Positions 17,219 through 26,018 of a stretch of DNA of 64,000 nt are shown here, piece by piece. The notes under the pieces are model-generated. The model was not told the origin of the DNA, searched no databases, and worked only from the letters and a program-made list of their open reading frames with translations. A program made the translations under genes and the position numbers. Source of the DNA: an uncultured Collinsella sp. (GTDB taxonomy: Bacteria > Actinomycetota > Coriobacteriia > Coriobacteriales > Coriobacteriaceae); assembly GCA_900542315.1 (NCBI GenBank), contig UQMV01000001.1:80748-144747 (forward strand). Direction: 5' to 3'. The number at the start of each line of letters is the position of its first letter. Position 1 is the stretch's first letter.

Positions 17219-18436
17219 TCAACGGTCATCGTCCTTCAGCAAGCGCCACAGCGTTGTACGGCTTATGCCCAGCACCTCCGCCGCACGGGTTCGGTTACCG
17301 TGGAGATGGTCTACAACCAGATGCGCGATATCTCGCTCGGTATCGGCCAGCGGTCGCAGAATATACAGGTCGCTTTCGAGTGTCGGGGCGCCAAAGGTTG
17401 CGGTCTTAATCACGTCCTCTTGGGCGAGCACTTCCTCCGCCACAGCGCGGTCCACCGTGCCCGCCCCCACCAATATATACAGTCGTTCCGAGACCTCGCG
17501 GAGCTGCAGATAATTGCGCGGCCAGCGGTAAGCATCGAGCGTCTTCGTCGCCGTGGCAGACAGCGTGGGCGCTGCCGTCCCAAATGCATCAGCGAGATAT
17601 TCCAAATAGCGCGCGACCTTCGTCGACGCGGCTCCCTGCTCGGCGATTGCCGGCGCCACGCTCACCGCACAGGCGAAGCGCTCGGTCACAAAGGCGGCTT
17701 GATCACTTTCGCTGCCGCCCGGCATGTCATTCGCCGTCAGCACCACATGACAGCGCGTCGCCAACGCGGTGTCGGCCATCGTGGAGACCAGCTCGCGGAG
17801 GCGCTGGGGGCCAACCGCATTCCAGCCCTCAATGCAAAGGGTCAGCCCCGTTTGGAACAGCGGCGATTCGGAGCTTTTGAGCACATGGCGCCAACCGCGA
17901 TCGGTGAGTTCATCGAGCGCGACGGAAACAAAGGGCTGATCGGCAAAAGGACCGTCCAGATAGAGGCGCTTGGCGATCTCGATCTGGCCCGCGCCCAGCT
18001 CGCCCTCGAGCATAAGGGGCACGCCGCGCGCATAGCTCTCGGAAACCGGTGCAGCTACCGCAGCGGCACCCTCAACGATGCCGTACGCGCTCGATTCATA
18101 GCGGGCCTCAACTTCGTCGGCGTTGAGCCACTCGATGCCCGCATGCGCCGCGGCGCCGCGCACCTCGCGGACCACGACGACCCAAAGGCCCCCGCCCTCT
18201 TTGTCGGTGGGGCGAACGGTCAGGCTCAGGCGCGTACCCGCACGCCCCATAACCAGACGCGCGCCGTCTCCTATACGGTCGAGGCGCTCGGCAACAAAAG
18301 CCGCCACATCCCGCTCAAGAGCCGCGTCATTCATGGTCGAGATCGCGACGTCCCCACGCGCATCGATTGCCAATGCCGAGGCCCCGGCAGCAGCCAGGGC
18401 CTCGGTCAAGATGTTCAGCTTGGCATCGCTATCCAT
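17219..18436 (-). CDS. Fis-type HTH regulator with a degenerate AAA-like domain
   Basis: A 405-residue regulator. The C-terminus is a clear Fis-type helix-turn-helix (HLHGNRTRAAEVLGISRTTL then WRLLKDDDR). The middle resembles an enhancer-binding AAA+ domain in layout (PLMLEGELGAGQIEIAKRLY at the Walker A position, DAYRWPRNYLQLREVSERLY like the conserved WPGN-LREL segment) but lacks a GKS/T and the GAFTGA loop that contacts sigma-54. The N-terminal part (about 120 residues) may be a PAS-like sensor. It probably acts as a sigma-54-independent regulator, perhaps of the YeiH-like gene next to it. Start at 18436 has GGGG upstream. Confidence 0.78.
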   Translation of the reverse strand: MDSDAKLNILTEALAAAGASALAIDARGDVAISTMNDAALERDVAAFVAERLDRIGDGARLVMGRAGTRLSLTVRPTDKEGGGLWVVVVREVRGAAAHAGIEWLNADEVEARYESSAYGIVEGAAAVAAPVSESYARGVPLMLEGELGAGQIEIAKRLYLDGPFADQPFVSVALDELTDRGWRHVLKSSESPLFQTGLTLCIEGWNAVGPQRLRELVSTMADTALATRCHVVLTANDMPGGSESDQAAFVTERFACAVSVAPAIAEQGAASTKVARYLEYLADAFGTAAPTLSATATKTLDAYRWPRNYLQLREVSERLYILVGAGTVDRAVAEEVLAQEDVIKTATFGAPTLESDLYILRPLADTERDIAHLVVDHLHGNRTRAAEVLGISRTTLWRLLKDDDR

Positions 18437-18586
18437 GATTTGCCCCTGTCCGCGGCGACATGCAGCCGCCGACGGTCGCACGACCGAGTGTTTCAAAATT
18501 GAACGATATTGCTCACCAAACACTATAGGGCAGAAAGCGCCGTCCTGCGAGTATAGGTGTTGCCCCGCATCGCCATCCTGGCGGGG

Positions 18587-18661
18587 CGATAAGAGCTCTT
18601 CGGGACTTATAAACCTGCGGACAAGCCATACCCGCAAGAGCTCCTATCGCTCCACCGCAGG
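18587..18661. repeat. Interlocked inverted repeats upstream of the Fis-type regulator
   Basis: CGATAAGAGCTCTTCGGG (18587-18604) pairs imperfectly with CCCGCAAGAGCTCCTATCG (18631-18649). CCTGCGG (18614-18620), inside the loop, matches CCGCAGG (18655-18661) outside it, giving an A-B-A'-B' order. The region lies between the Fis-type regulator and the YeiH-like gene. Confidence 0.5.
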
Positions 18662-18709
18662 CTTGCGCTCGCCAGCACGCAGCACGCAGCACGCAAACAA
18701 GCTACTTCT

Positions 18710-19744
18710 CTACCAGATTCCCAGTACGTGCTGCATTCCCAAACTCATGCACGCGATGCCAATCCAGCAGCAAAAGCCCAATGCGATGGGCTTGCCGCCC
18801 TTTTTGACCAGCTCGACGATATCGGTATTAAAACCAATAGCCGCCATGGCCATCACAATAAAGAACTTCGACAGCTCCTTGATGGGCGCCGTAAAGGACG
18901 CGGGAAGCTGAAACACCGTAGTGATCACGCTCGCCAGCACAAAGAACAGCACAAACAGGGGAAACGCGCGTTTGAGGGAGAACGTGCTTTTGGCGTCGCC
19001 GCCGGCCTTGCGCGCCAGATGCATCTGCCAGCAAGCAAGCGCCAGCGTGATGGGAATGATGGCCAGCGTCCTGGTGAGCTTGACCACCGTGGCGCTCTCG
19101 AGCACATTGGCGCCGGGATGCATGCTGTCCCAGGCGCTCGCCGCAGCCGTTACGGACGAGGTGTCGTTGATGGCGGTGCCGGCAAACAGGCCAAAACCCT
19201 CGTTGGTCAGCCCGAGCATGCCGCCGAGCGTTGGAAACACGAGCGCCGCGATAACGTTAAACAGGAAGATGACCGAAATGGCCTGGGCAATCTCGCGATC
19301 GTCGGCGTCGATGACGGGTGCGGTCGCGGCGATAGCAGAACCGCCACAAATCGACGAACCCACACCCACAAGCGTCGCGATCTTACCCGGCACGTTCATA
19401 ACGCGGCAGAGCACAAAGGCGATGACAAGCGAGGTCGAGATTGTCGCCACGATAATCGGCAGCGACTGGGCGCCCTTGGACAGAATCTGGGAGAGGTTCA
19501 TGCCAAAGCCAAGCAGGATAACCGCGTACTGCAAGACTTTTTTGGACGTATAGGTGACGCCGGCGGCGAGCTGTTCGCGACGATTCTTGGGAAAGACGAG
19601 CGCCAGGACCATGCCAAAGAGGATGGCAAATACCGGACCGCCGACCACCTCAATTTGTTTGCCGAGCAACGTCGCGGGAATGGCGATGATCAGGCAGAAC
19701 AAGACGCCTTTCCAGCGCTCGCGTACGATATTTGCCAGTTGCAT
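18710..19744 (-). CDS. YeiH-family (UPF0324) membrane protein, putative sulfate or organic anion exporter
   Basis: A 344-residue protein with about ten membrane helices and the family motifs GGPVFAILFGMVLAL, VLLGFGMNLSQI, GVGSSICGGSAIAATAPVID and NDTSSVTAAASAWD. YeiH relatives are assigned as sulfate exporters or anion transporters, with little direct evidence. GAAGGAA precedes the ATG by 6 bases. The neighbouring Fis-type regulator on the same strand (17219-18436) and the divergent GntR regulator (19908) are both candidate controllers. Confidence 0.88.
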   Translation of the reverse strand: MQLANIVRERWKGVLFCLIIAIPATLLGKQIEVVGGPVFAILFGMVLALVFPKNRREQLAAGVTYTSKKVLQYAVILLGFGMNLSQILSKGAQSLPIIVATISTSLVIAFVLCRVMNVPGKIATLVGVGSSICGGSAIAATAPVIDADDREIAQAISVIFLFNVIAALVFPTLGGMLGLTNEGFGLFAGTAINDTSSVTAAASAWDSMHPGANVLESATVVKLTRTLAIIPITLALACWQMHLARKAGGDAKSTFSLKRAFPLFVLFFVLASVITTVFQLPASFTAPIKELSKFFIVMAMAAIGFNTDIVELVKKGGKPIALGFCCWIGIACMSLGMQHVLGIW

Positions 19745-19907
19745 ATGGGATTCCTTCTTTCTATTTCACGTTTGCGACGGCTTATGATACGGCAACATTG
19801 AGCGCAGCCTTGCGCAAACACAGACTAAGATGCCGCAATAGTTCTCAGGCAACAGCCGAATTACCCACCGCGGAGAGCTGATTCGCGGCATAATTAACAA
19901 CTGACAT

Positions 19908-20639
19908 ATGAGTTTGATAGAACAGTTGCGAGGCGCTATGGAAGAATCGATGCACGTCGGCGAGCAGGAAACGAGCCTACAGGACCAGTCCTACCACACC
20001 ATTCGACGCAAAATCGTCTACCTGGACTACAAGCCGGGCGAAAAGCTGGGCGTCAAGCAACTTTGCGACGACCTGGATATGGGTCGCACGCCCGTGCGCG
20101 AGGCTTTGGTTCGCTTGGCGCAGGAAGGCCTGGTGCGCACCGTGCCCCAGAGCGGCACCTACGTCTCACCCATCAACCTCACCCTTGCCGAGAGTGCCTG
20201 TTACATCCGCGAACATCTGGAAAAGCAGGTGATCGTGGAGTGCTGTGCGCGCGCCACGTCGGCCGGCATCGAGCAGCTCGACCGCGCCATCGCGCTGCAG
20301 GAAAAGGCCATGGCCGAAGAGGATCGCATCGGCTTCTTTTTGAGCGACAACCTCATGCATCACATGATTTTTAGCATCGCATGTCGCAGCACCGTGTGGT
20401 CGTGGCTCGAAGAGACCAATGCCGACTTGGAGCGCTTCCGCTGGCTGCGCGCTGCCACGCAGGTTCTCGACAATCAGGACATCGTGAACGAACACAAGCA
20501 GATTCGCCGCGCTATCGCCGGTCGCGACCCCATCGAAGCGAGCTTTTTGGTCAGCAAGCACCTGCATATGATGTTCCGCAACCAGACCGAGGTTCTGGAC
20601 CAGTTCCCCGAGTACTTCGAGACCAGCAAGCTCCGCTAA
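19908..20639 (+). CDS. GntR-family regulator (FadR/FCD type)
   Basis: A regulator of 243 residues, or 233 if the ATG at 19938 is used; the latter has GAGG 4 bases upstream and the former has no ribosome site. The winged helix (GVKQLCDDLDMGRTPVREAL, VRLAQEGLVRTVPQSGTYVS) is followed by an all-helical FCD ligand domain, with candidate metal ligands in NLMHHMIF and SKHLHMMF. FCD regulators sense small organic acids or sugars. It is divergent from the YeiH-like gene, separated by about 160 bp, so may control it. Confidence 0.9.
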   Translation: MSLIEQLRGAMEESMHVGEQETSLQDQSYHTIRRKIVYLDYKPGEKLGVKQLCDDLDMGRTPVREALVRLAQEGLVRTVPQSGTYVSPINLTLAESACYIREHLEKQVIVECCARATSAGIEQLDRAIALQEKAMAEEDRIGFFLSDNLMHHMIFSIACRSTVWSWLEETNADLERFRWLRAATQVLDNQDIVNEHKQIRRAIAGRDPIEASFLVSKHLHMMFRNQTEVLDQFPEYFETSKLR

Positions 20640-20683
20640 CCTGCCAAAAAGGGACAGGTTTATTTTGGCAGGTTTTATCTGGG
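20640..20683 (+). repeat. Dispersed 36-bp hairpin repeat, copy 1
   Basis: CCTGCCAAAA (20640-20649) pairs with TTTTGGCAGG (20663-20672). The stretch from AAGGGACAGGTTTATTTT through TTTTATCTGGG is repeated at 22817-22861 (inverted) and 26028-26063. It starts at the end of the GntR gene. Confidence 0.85.
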
Positions 20684-20693
20684 AAAATACAAC

Positions 20694-20729
20694 AAGGCCC
20701 GGCTCCGTCTTGATGCGGAGCCGGGCCTT
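20694..20729 (-). terminator. Terminator of glmS
   Basis: AAGGCCCGGCTCCG (20694-20707) pairs perfectly with CGGAGCCGGGCCTT (20716-20729). T-rich sequence follows on the minus strand. Confidence 0.85.
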
Positions 20730-20752
20730 AGTCGCTAGAACAACGAAACCGA

Positions 20753-22600
20753 CTACTCCACAGTAACGCTCTTGGCCAAGTTGCGAGGCTGGTCGACGTC
20801 GCAGCCGCGCAGGATTGCCACCTCACGGGCGAGCAGCTGCAGCGGGACGCTCGCCGTAATGGGGCTGAACACGTCGCGGACGGCAGGCACGCGGATGATG
20901 CAATCGGCGATCTTGTTGATCTCCTCGTCGCCCTCGGTGGCAACGACGATCACCTTGGCACCGCGGGCCTTGCACTCCATAAGGTTCGACACCGTCTTGT
21001 CATAGGTGGCGCTCTTGGTGGCCACGGCGATAACGGGGAAACCCGGATCGATCAGAGCGATGGGGCCGTGCTTCATCTCGCCGGCAGCGTAGGCCTCGGC
21101 ATGCAGATAGCTGACCTCCTTGAGCTTGAGCGCACCCTCGTAGGAAATAGCAGCGCCCATACCGCGGCCGACGAACAGTGCCGACTGTGCGTCCTTGCAC
21201 AGCAGGGCGGCCTCGTGCACGGCATCGGTCTGCGTGTCCAAAATCCACTGGATCTGCTCGGCGGTGTCGGAAAGCTCGCGGAACATCATGCGCGTCTGCT
21301 TAGTGGTCAGGCGGTACTTGACCTGTGCCAGCAGCAGGGCCAAAAGCGTCAGGCTCACAACCTGGCCGATAAAGCTCTTGGTCGAGGCGACTGCGATCTC
21401 CTTGTTGGCTTTGGTGTAGATGACGCCGTCGCTTTCACGCGCCACGGGGCTGCCCACCACGTTGGTGATGCCAAAGACCTTGGCGCCCTTGATGCGCGCA
21501 TCGCGGATGGCCGCCAGCGTATCGGCGGTCTCGCCCGACTGAGACACGGCCACGACGAGCGTCGTCGGCGTAATGATAGGGTTGCGATAACGGAACTCGC
21601 TGGCCGCCTCCACCTCGGTGGGGATGCGAGCCCAGCCCTCAATGAGATTCTTGGCAATGAGGCCAGCGTGATAGCTGGTGCCGCAAGCGATCACGTAGAC
21701 GCGGTCGATGTCGTTGAGCTCCTCGAGCGAAAGGCCCAGCTCGTCGATGTCGAGCTCGCCGGCCGGCGTCATACGACCAACCAGCGTGTCGCGCACGACG
21801 CGCGGCTGCTCGTGGATTTCCTTGAGCATAAAGTCGGGATAACCGCCCTTTTCTGCCATGTCCAGGTCCCAGTCGATGTGGGTGACCTTGGGCTCGATAA
21901 CGTTGCCGGCCTCGTCGGTGTACTCGACGCCTGCGGGCGTGAGCTTGGCAAACTGACCGTCCTCGAGCACCACGACATCGCGGGTGGCGTCGATGAGCGC
22001 GATGACATCGGAGGCGACATAGGCGCCGGTCTCGCCCGCGCCGACCACGATCGGGGAATCCTTGCGGGCCACGGCGATCACGCCGGGCTCGTCAGCGCAC
22101 ACGGCGGCCAGACCATAGGCACCGACCACGTGGGTGCAAGCCTCGCGCACGGAGGCCATCAGGTCGTGCGTCTCGGCATAAGCCTCTTCGATCAGATGCG
22201 CAAAGACCTCGGTATCGGTCTCGCTCTTAAAGTGGTGGCCGCGGCCCTCCAGTTCTTCGCGCAGCTCGGCGAAGTTCTCGATGATGCCGTTGTGGACGAT
22301 GGCGATACGACCGTCGCAGCTGGTGTGGGGGTGAGCGTTAACGACGGAGGGCTTGCCGTGGGTGGCCCAACGGGTGTGGCCGATACCGCAGGTAGCGTCG
22401 CTGTCGATGTTGGAAAGCTCGCTCTCCAGGCCCGCGACCTTGCCCACGCGGCGGATGACGTCGAGGTGAGCCGCGGCGCCCTCGCCCACCTCGAGCGCGA
22501 CGCCCGAGGAGTCATAGCCGCGATATTCCATACGCTTAAGGCCCGTGACCAGAATGCTCTTTGCAATATCAGAGCCGGTGTAGCCGACAATTCCGCACAT
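20753..22600 (-). CDS. glmS: Glutamine-fructose-6-phosphate aminotransferase
   Basis: A 615-residue glucosamine-6-phosphate synthase, the entry enzyme of UDP-N-acetylglucosamine synthesis. The N-terminal amidotransferase starts with catalytic Cys2 (MCGIVGYTGS) and has GHTRWATHG. Two SIS domains follow (TSYHAGLIAK, SQSGETADTLAA, GRGMGAAISYEGALKLKE), and the C-terminus ends PRNLAKSVTVE as in the family. Length is normal. No glmS ribozyme is visible upstream. A TGGTATCT-type inverted repeat 100 bp upstream of the start could control it. Confidence 0.97.
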   Translation of the reverse strand: MCGIVGYTGSDIAKSILVTGLKRMEYRGYDSSGVALEVGEGAAAHLDVIRRVGKVAGLESELSNIDSDATCGIGHTRWATHGKPSVVNAHPHTSCDGRIAIVHNGIIENFAELREELEGRGHHFKSETDTEVFAHLIEEAYAETHDLMASVREACTHVVGAYGLAAVCADEPGVIAVARKDSPIVVGAGETGAYVASDVIALIDATRDVVVLEDGQFAKLTPAGVEYTDEAGNVIEPKVTHIDWDLDMAEKGGYPDFMLKEIHEQPRVVRDTLVGRMTPAGELDIDELGLSLEELNDIDRVYVIACGTSYHAGLIAKNLIEGWARIPTEVEAASEFRYRNPIITPTTLVVAVSQSGETADTLAAIRDARIKGAKVFGITNVVGSPVARESDGVIYTKANKEIAVASTKSFIGQVVSLTLLALLLAQVKYRLTTKQTRMMFRELSDTAEQIQWILDTQTDAVHEAALLCKDAQSALFVGRGMGAAISYEGALKLKEVSYLHAEAYAAGEMKHGPIALIDPGFPVIAVATKSATYDKTVSNLMECKARGAKVIVVATEGDEEINKIADCIIRVPAVRDVFSPITASVPLQLLAREVAILRGCDVDQPRNLAKSVTVE

Positions 22601-22699
22601 AGGATAAATCCCTTCGTTCGCGTGACTGCAAAACGCCCACGCACGACGGGCGCTGAGACGTATAACGTTCGAGTATTGTACTCACGTAAACGCAATCTG

Positions 22700-22733
22700 A
22701 TATACCAGAAGTGGTATCTCAACTTAGATACCA
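22700..22733. promoter_or_regulatory. Overlapping operator-like inverted repeats between glmS and a LacI gene
   Basis: GTGGTATCT (22711-22719) pairs with AGATACCAC (22725-22733). A second pair, ATACCA...TGGTAT, overlaps its left side (22702-22717). Spacing and symmetry look like a GntR- or LacI-type site. It lies about 35 bp upstream of a TACAAT box on the minus strand that could drive glmS. Confidence 0.55.
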
Positions 22734-22762
22734 CCCGATGTACACACGTCCAGCCGGTCCAA

Positions 22763-22797
22763 ACCACCACAAAGGTGCCTGTCCCCTTCGTGGTGGT
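22763..22797. repeat. GGGACA-type intergenic hairpin
   Basis: ACCACCACAAAGG (22763-22775) pairs with CCTTCGTGGTGGT (22785-22797). The loop region reads TGCCTGTCC, whose complement is GGACAGGCA. Confidence 0.75.
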
Positions 22798-22816
22798 CGC
22801 GTTGGCAACAGCGTTT

Positions 22817-22861
22817 CCCCAGATAAAACCTGCCAAAATAAACCTGTCCCTTTTTGGTAGG
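22817..22861 (-). repeat. Dispersed 36-bp hairpin repeat, copy 2 (inverted)
   Basis: The complement matches copies at 20640 and 26019. The stem is CCTGCCAAAA (22829-22838) with TTTTGGTAGG (22852-22861), one G-T pair. It ends about 10 bp before a TACAAT box (22872-22877) of the LacI gene. Confidence 0.85.
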
Positions 22862-22912
22862 TTTGGGATGCTACAATCTGCCTTGTACTTGAAACGCATC
22901 AAAGGGGCCGCT

Positions 22913-24025
22913 ATGGCAAAGGTAAAAATCAGCGACGTCGCGCGCGAGGCTGGGGTTTCGTTGGGCACGGTTTCCAACGCGCTCAACCACCCCGAAAAGC
23001 TGCGCCCCGAGACCCTCAAGCTCATCAACGAGACCATCAATCGCCTTGGCTACCTGCCCAATCAAAGCGCCCGTCAGCTCGCGGGCGGCGCCACCAAGTC
23101 CTTTGGCCTGGTGCTCCCCCGTCTCGATCACGGCTTTTCGCTCCAAATCGCCAGCGGCGCCCACAACGAGGCCCGCAAGCACGGCTACGACTTGCTCATC
23201 GCCAACGCCGATAACGACGATATTCTCCAGGACCATTACCTGCGCTACTTTATGGGCACCCAGATGTCCGGCGTCATGGTTCAGCCCATGGCATCCCCCG
23301 ACTGGCACCCCGCCATGACCAAGATGCCCGTGCCGATCGTCCATCTGGACATCCATTGCTCCGAGCCCGGCTACTACGTAGCGGCCGACAACGAGGCCCA
23401 GGGTCGCATCATTGCCGAACTTGCCATCGCCCGCGGCGCGCACCATATTGTCGTCGTCGGCCGAGCAGCATTTATGCAACTCACCCTGCGCGTCCTTGGC
23501 ATTCATAAAGCGCTCGCTCTACACCCCGATATCAAGATCGAAGTCATCGACGCCGGCGAATGGAATACCGCTGCCGACGGCTACGGCATCGGTGCTCAAA
23601 TCGCCGAGCGCCCCGCGGACGAACGTCCCGATTTTGTCGTCGGTCTGACCGACGTGCTGGCCTCGGGCGTCATCTCGGCGCTGGTCGACAAAGGCATCGC
23701 CGTCCCCGGGCAAGTACGCGTAGCAGGTTGCGATGGCAACCCACTCGCTTGGAGCGGATCGGTCCCGCTCACTACGGTAGCGCCCCCGGGCTACGAGATT
23801 GGCCGCAAGGGTGTCCAACTGCTCATGGAGCAAATCGAGAACAAGGTCCCGACAAAGACCAAGCATATCCACGTCGGCTCTGCAGCGCGCACCGTCACCG
23901 CGGTCACGGCCATCGAGGACATCAACCGCCAAGAACTCGTGCGGCCGTTCCTGCTGGAACGAGCCAGCACCCAGGCAAGCAGCCAGACCGACGCCACGGC
24001 CATCAACCTCGGTGCGTATCTATAG
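22913..24025 (+). CDS. LacI-family transcriptional regulator
   Basis: A 370-residue LacI regulator. The DNA-binding domain (VKISDVAREAGVSLGTVSNA, hinge LPNQSARQLAGG) is followed by a periplasmic-binding-like sensor domain. The ATG at 22913 has AAAGGGG upstream. An open frame runs without stop from 21068 through the antisense of glmS into this gene, but it is not coding there. The sensor part keeps the fold pattern but I cannot name its ligand. The C-terminal 40 residues form an unusual Ser/Ala/Thr-rich tail. It is divergent from glmS and convergent with a HAD hydrolase. Confidence 0.92.
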   Translation: MAKVKISDVAREAGVSLGTVSNALNHPEKLRPETLKLINETINRLGYLPNQSARQLAGGATKSFGLVLPRLDHGFSLQIASGAHNEARKHGYDLLIANADNDDILQDHYLRYFMGTQMSGVMVQPMASPDWHPAMTKMPVPIVHLDIHCSEPGYYVAADNEAQGRIIAELAIARGAHHIVVVGRAAFMQLTLRVLGIHKALALHPDIKIEVIDAGEWNTAADGYGIGAQIAERPADERPDFVVGLTDVLASGVISALVDKGIAVPGQVRVAGCDGNPLAWSGSVPLTTVAPPGYEIGRKGVQLLMEQIENKVPTKTKHIHVGSAARTVTAVTAIEDINRQELVRPFLLERASTQASSQTDATAINLGAYL

Positions 24026-24050
24026 CACGCCCGCGAGTATGCTAAGTCGC

Positions 24051-24100
24051 CGCTTAAGCAAAAGGGGCCCGACCATTGCCGGGCCCCTTTTGCTTAAGCG
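24051..24100. terminator. Bidirectional terminator
   Basis: A perfect 21-bp stem (24051-24071 with 24080-24100) contains AAAAGGGGCCC and GGGCCCCTTTT, so both strands gain a T run inside the 3' arm. It separates the convergent LacI and HAD genes. Confidence 0.85.
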
Positions 24101-24138
24101 CAAACGTGAGCAATCGCTCGTTTTAACGCCGCAATTTT

Positions 24139-24789
24139 CTAGCGCACAGCCTTGATTGCCGCCGCCAGATCGAACAGCGTATCGAGCACGGCCTCGCAGC
24201 CATCCACCACGTCCTGCGGCAGCGGCACGATATCGGGGACGGCAAAGACATGGCAGCCGGCCGTAATGCCCGAGACGCAGCCGTTGCGCGAATCCTCGAC
24301 CACGGCACATTCCTCGGGAGCAAAGCCCGCGCGCTCGCAGGCGAGCAGATACATCTCGGGGTCGGGCTTGCCGTGCACGACGTCCTCGCCACACGTTACC
24401 GTTTCAAACTTGTCAAAGAGGCCAACCATCTTAAGGTTGCGCTCGGCCGTAACGAGGCGCGACGACGTCGCTAGACCAACGTGATAGCCCGCAGCCAGCA
24501 GCTCGTCTAGGCACTCGGCGGCGCCGGCCTTAAGTTCCAGTTCGGTCTTGACCATCTCGTCGCGAATCTCCTTGTGGCGACGATAGATCGCCTCGGTGGT
24601 TTCGTGGCTGCCATAATGCTTATCGAGGATATCCATAACATCGGGCAGCGTGCGGCCGATAAACTGATGGATCAGCGCTTCATCAATCGCGAGCCCCAGC
24701 TCAGCGGCGCCTGCCTTCCAGGCCTTAATCCCCAAACGCTCGGTATCGACCAGCGTTCCATCCATGTCAAAAATAACAGCCTTGATCAT
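24139..24789 (-). CDS. HAD-superfamily sugar-phosphate phosphatase or phosphomutase
   Basis: A 216-residue HAD hydrolase of the beta-phosphoglucomutase/phosphatase subgroup. Motif I is IFDMDGTLVDTE, with the Asp nucleophile and a helical cap. Motif II is GLATSS, and motifs III-IV are KPDPEMYLLA and VVEDSRNG. Typical substrates are hexose or pentose phosphates. The ATG at 24789 has GGGGGA 6 bases upstream; the longer frame to 24876 has none. It stands alone. Confidence 0.92.
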   Translation of the reverse strand: MIKAVIFDMDGTLVDTERLGIKAWKAGAAELGLAIDEALIHQFIGRTLPDVMDILDKHYGSHETTEAIYRRHKEIRDEMVKTELELKAGAAECLDELLAAGYHVGLATSSRLVTAERNLKMVGLFDKFETVTCGEDVVHGKPDPEMYLLACERAGFAPEECAVVEDSRNGCVSGITAGCHVFAVPDIVPLPQDVVDGCEAVLDTLFDLAAAIKAVR

Positions 24790-24962
24790 ATCGGTCCCCC
24801 ATCGACTCTCGCTGTCACGTTGCTGCAACTCTACCGCATTTGGCAACTTGTATATAACGTATATACCATATTGCACTTTCGTTACACAGATAGAAGTCTT
24901 ATGGCAAGTAACGCATTAGGATTATAGTTTTCGATCGAGTACTCAACGATAAGGATCGTTTC

Positions 24963-25841
24963 ATGATTTTAGACACCACGGCACCCGCAGAGGAGCTTCA
25001 AGACAAGCTATCGGCGCTCGAACAGCTGCTTTTGGCATACGGACGCGTGGCTATCGGGTTTTCCGGCGGCGTTGACAGCAGCTTTTTGGCCGCCGTATGC
25101 GCCCGCATCATGCCTACCAATACCCTCCTCGTCCATCTCACCACGCCGCTCATCGGCACGCCCGAGCAGGCTTCGTTTGAGCAGTCCGTTGATGGGCAGG
25201 CCAATGAGGGGCCGCATTTTAAGCTCCCCGTGCTCAATCTTTCGGTGGATCAGTTGCAGCTCCCCCAAGTAGCCTGCAACGATGCCAATCGCTGCTACCA
25301 CTGCAAGCACGCCGGCTTTACCGCCATCGTCAACCACGCCAAGTCGCTCGGCTTTCCCACCGTCATCGATGGCAGCAATGCGAGCGATCGCGGTGACTAC
25401 CGCCCTGGCATGCGAGCGGCAGAAGAGCTCGGCGTACGCTCCCCTCTCATGGAGGTCGGCTTTACCAAGGACGAAGAGCGCGAGCTACTGCGCGCATGGG
25501 GCTATCCCGTTTGGAACCTGCCGGCGGGAGCATGTCTTGCCACGCGCGTCCCCACGGGCGAGGAGCTTACGCGCGAGAAGGTCTCCCTGATTCGCGCCTG
25601 CGAGGATTACCTGCACGATCTTGATCTGGCACAGGTACGCGCGCGCTTGGTCGGCGGCTGCATGCATATCGAGGCCGCGCCCGCAGATGTCGCCAAGATT
25701 GCCACCCTCGGCGGTGCCGTCGTCGACGACAAGGGCAAGACCCCGCTGCCCGCCGTTATCGAGTCCGCGCTGCGCGAGCTGGGCTGCGACCACATCTCCC
25801 CCGAGGTCACCCCCTACATCCACGGCAACATGAACCTTTAG
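24963..25841 (+). CDS. larE: ATP-dependent sacrificial sulfur transferase
   Basis: A 292-residue LarE-like PP-loop enzyme. The ATP pyrophosphatase loop FSGGVDSS lies near residue 35. RCYHCK lies in the middle, and AGACLATRVPTGEEL matches the region that carries the sacrificial Cys in LarE of Lactobacillus. LarE donates sulfur to a nicotinic acid dinucleotide to make the nickel-pincer cofactor of lactate racemase. LarA, LarB and LarC are not in the window, so the job here is inferred. No strong ribosome site is visible (AAGGA 11 bases before the ATG). Confidence 0.88.
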   Translation: MILDTTAPAEELQDKLSALEQLLLAYGRVAIGFSGGVDSSFLAAVCARIMPTNTLLVHLTTPLIGTPEQASFEQSVDGQANEGPHFKLPVLNLSVDQLQLPQVACNDANRCYHCKHAGFTAIVNHAKSLGFPTVIDGSNASDRGDYRPGMRAAEELGVRSPLMEVGFTKDEERELLRAWGYPVWNLPAGACLATRVPTGEELTREKVSLIRACEDYLHDLDLAQVRARLVGGCMHIEAAPADVAKIATLGGAVVDDKGKTPLPAVIESALRELGCDHISPEVTPYIHGNMNL

Positions 25842-25868
25842 GTTACGCCGTTTTACAAACGGCGTAAC
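25842..25868 (+). terminator. Hairpin after larE
   Basis: GTTACGCCGTTT (25842-25853) pairs with AAACGGCGTAAC (25857-25868), starting one base after the stop codon. No T run follows, so it may only protect the 3' end. Confidence 0.6.
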
Positions 25869-25881
25869 TGCTCGGCGCTGC

Positions 25882-25981
25882 GCGGGCTCCGGGCACGGCA
25901 ATCTGACGTTCAACTTCACGGGCGCGACCAAAAGGTCAGCGCCCGCTTGTTTCACGTCACCTTACCGCACCCGGAGCCCGC
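25882..25981. repeat. Composite palindrome D (outer and inner hairpins)
   Basis: Outer arms GCGGGCTCCGGG (25882-25893) and CCCGGAGCCCGC (25970-25981) enclose an inner stem CGGGCGCGACC (25919-25929) with GGTCAGCGCCCG (25934-25945) and an AAAA loop. Unpaired segments of about 25 bases lie on each side. The same outer stem, open loop, inner stem plan occurs in palindromes B and C. Confidence 0.75.
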
Positions 25982-26018
25982 TCGCTCGCATATGCTCAAC
26001 CTGGACTGCGTTAACTGA

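Noticed and set aside
21068..22912. Long open plus-strand frame leading into the LacI gene
   Set aside because: It is the antisense of glmS, with low-complexity His/Gly/Val composition; the LacI domain starts at a supported ATG at 22913.
22601..22912. glmS ribozyme
   Set aside because: No conserved ribozyme core is visible upstream of glmS; hairpins there belong to dispersed repeats.
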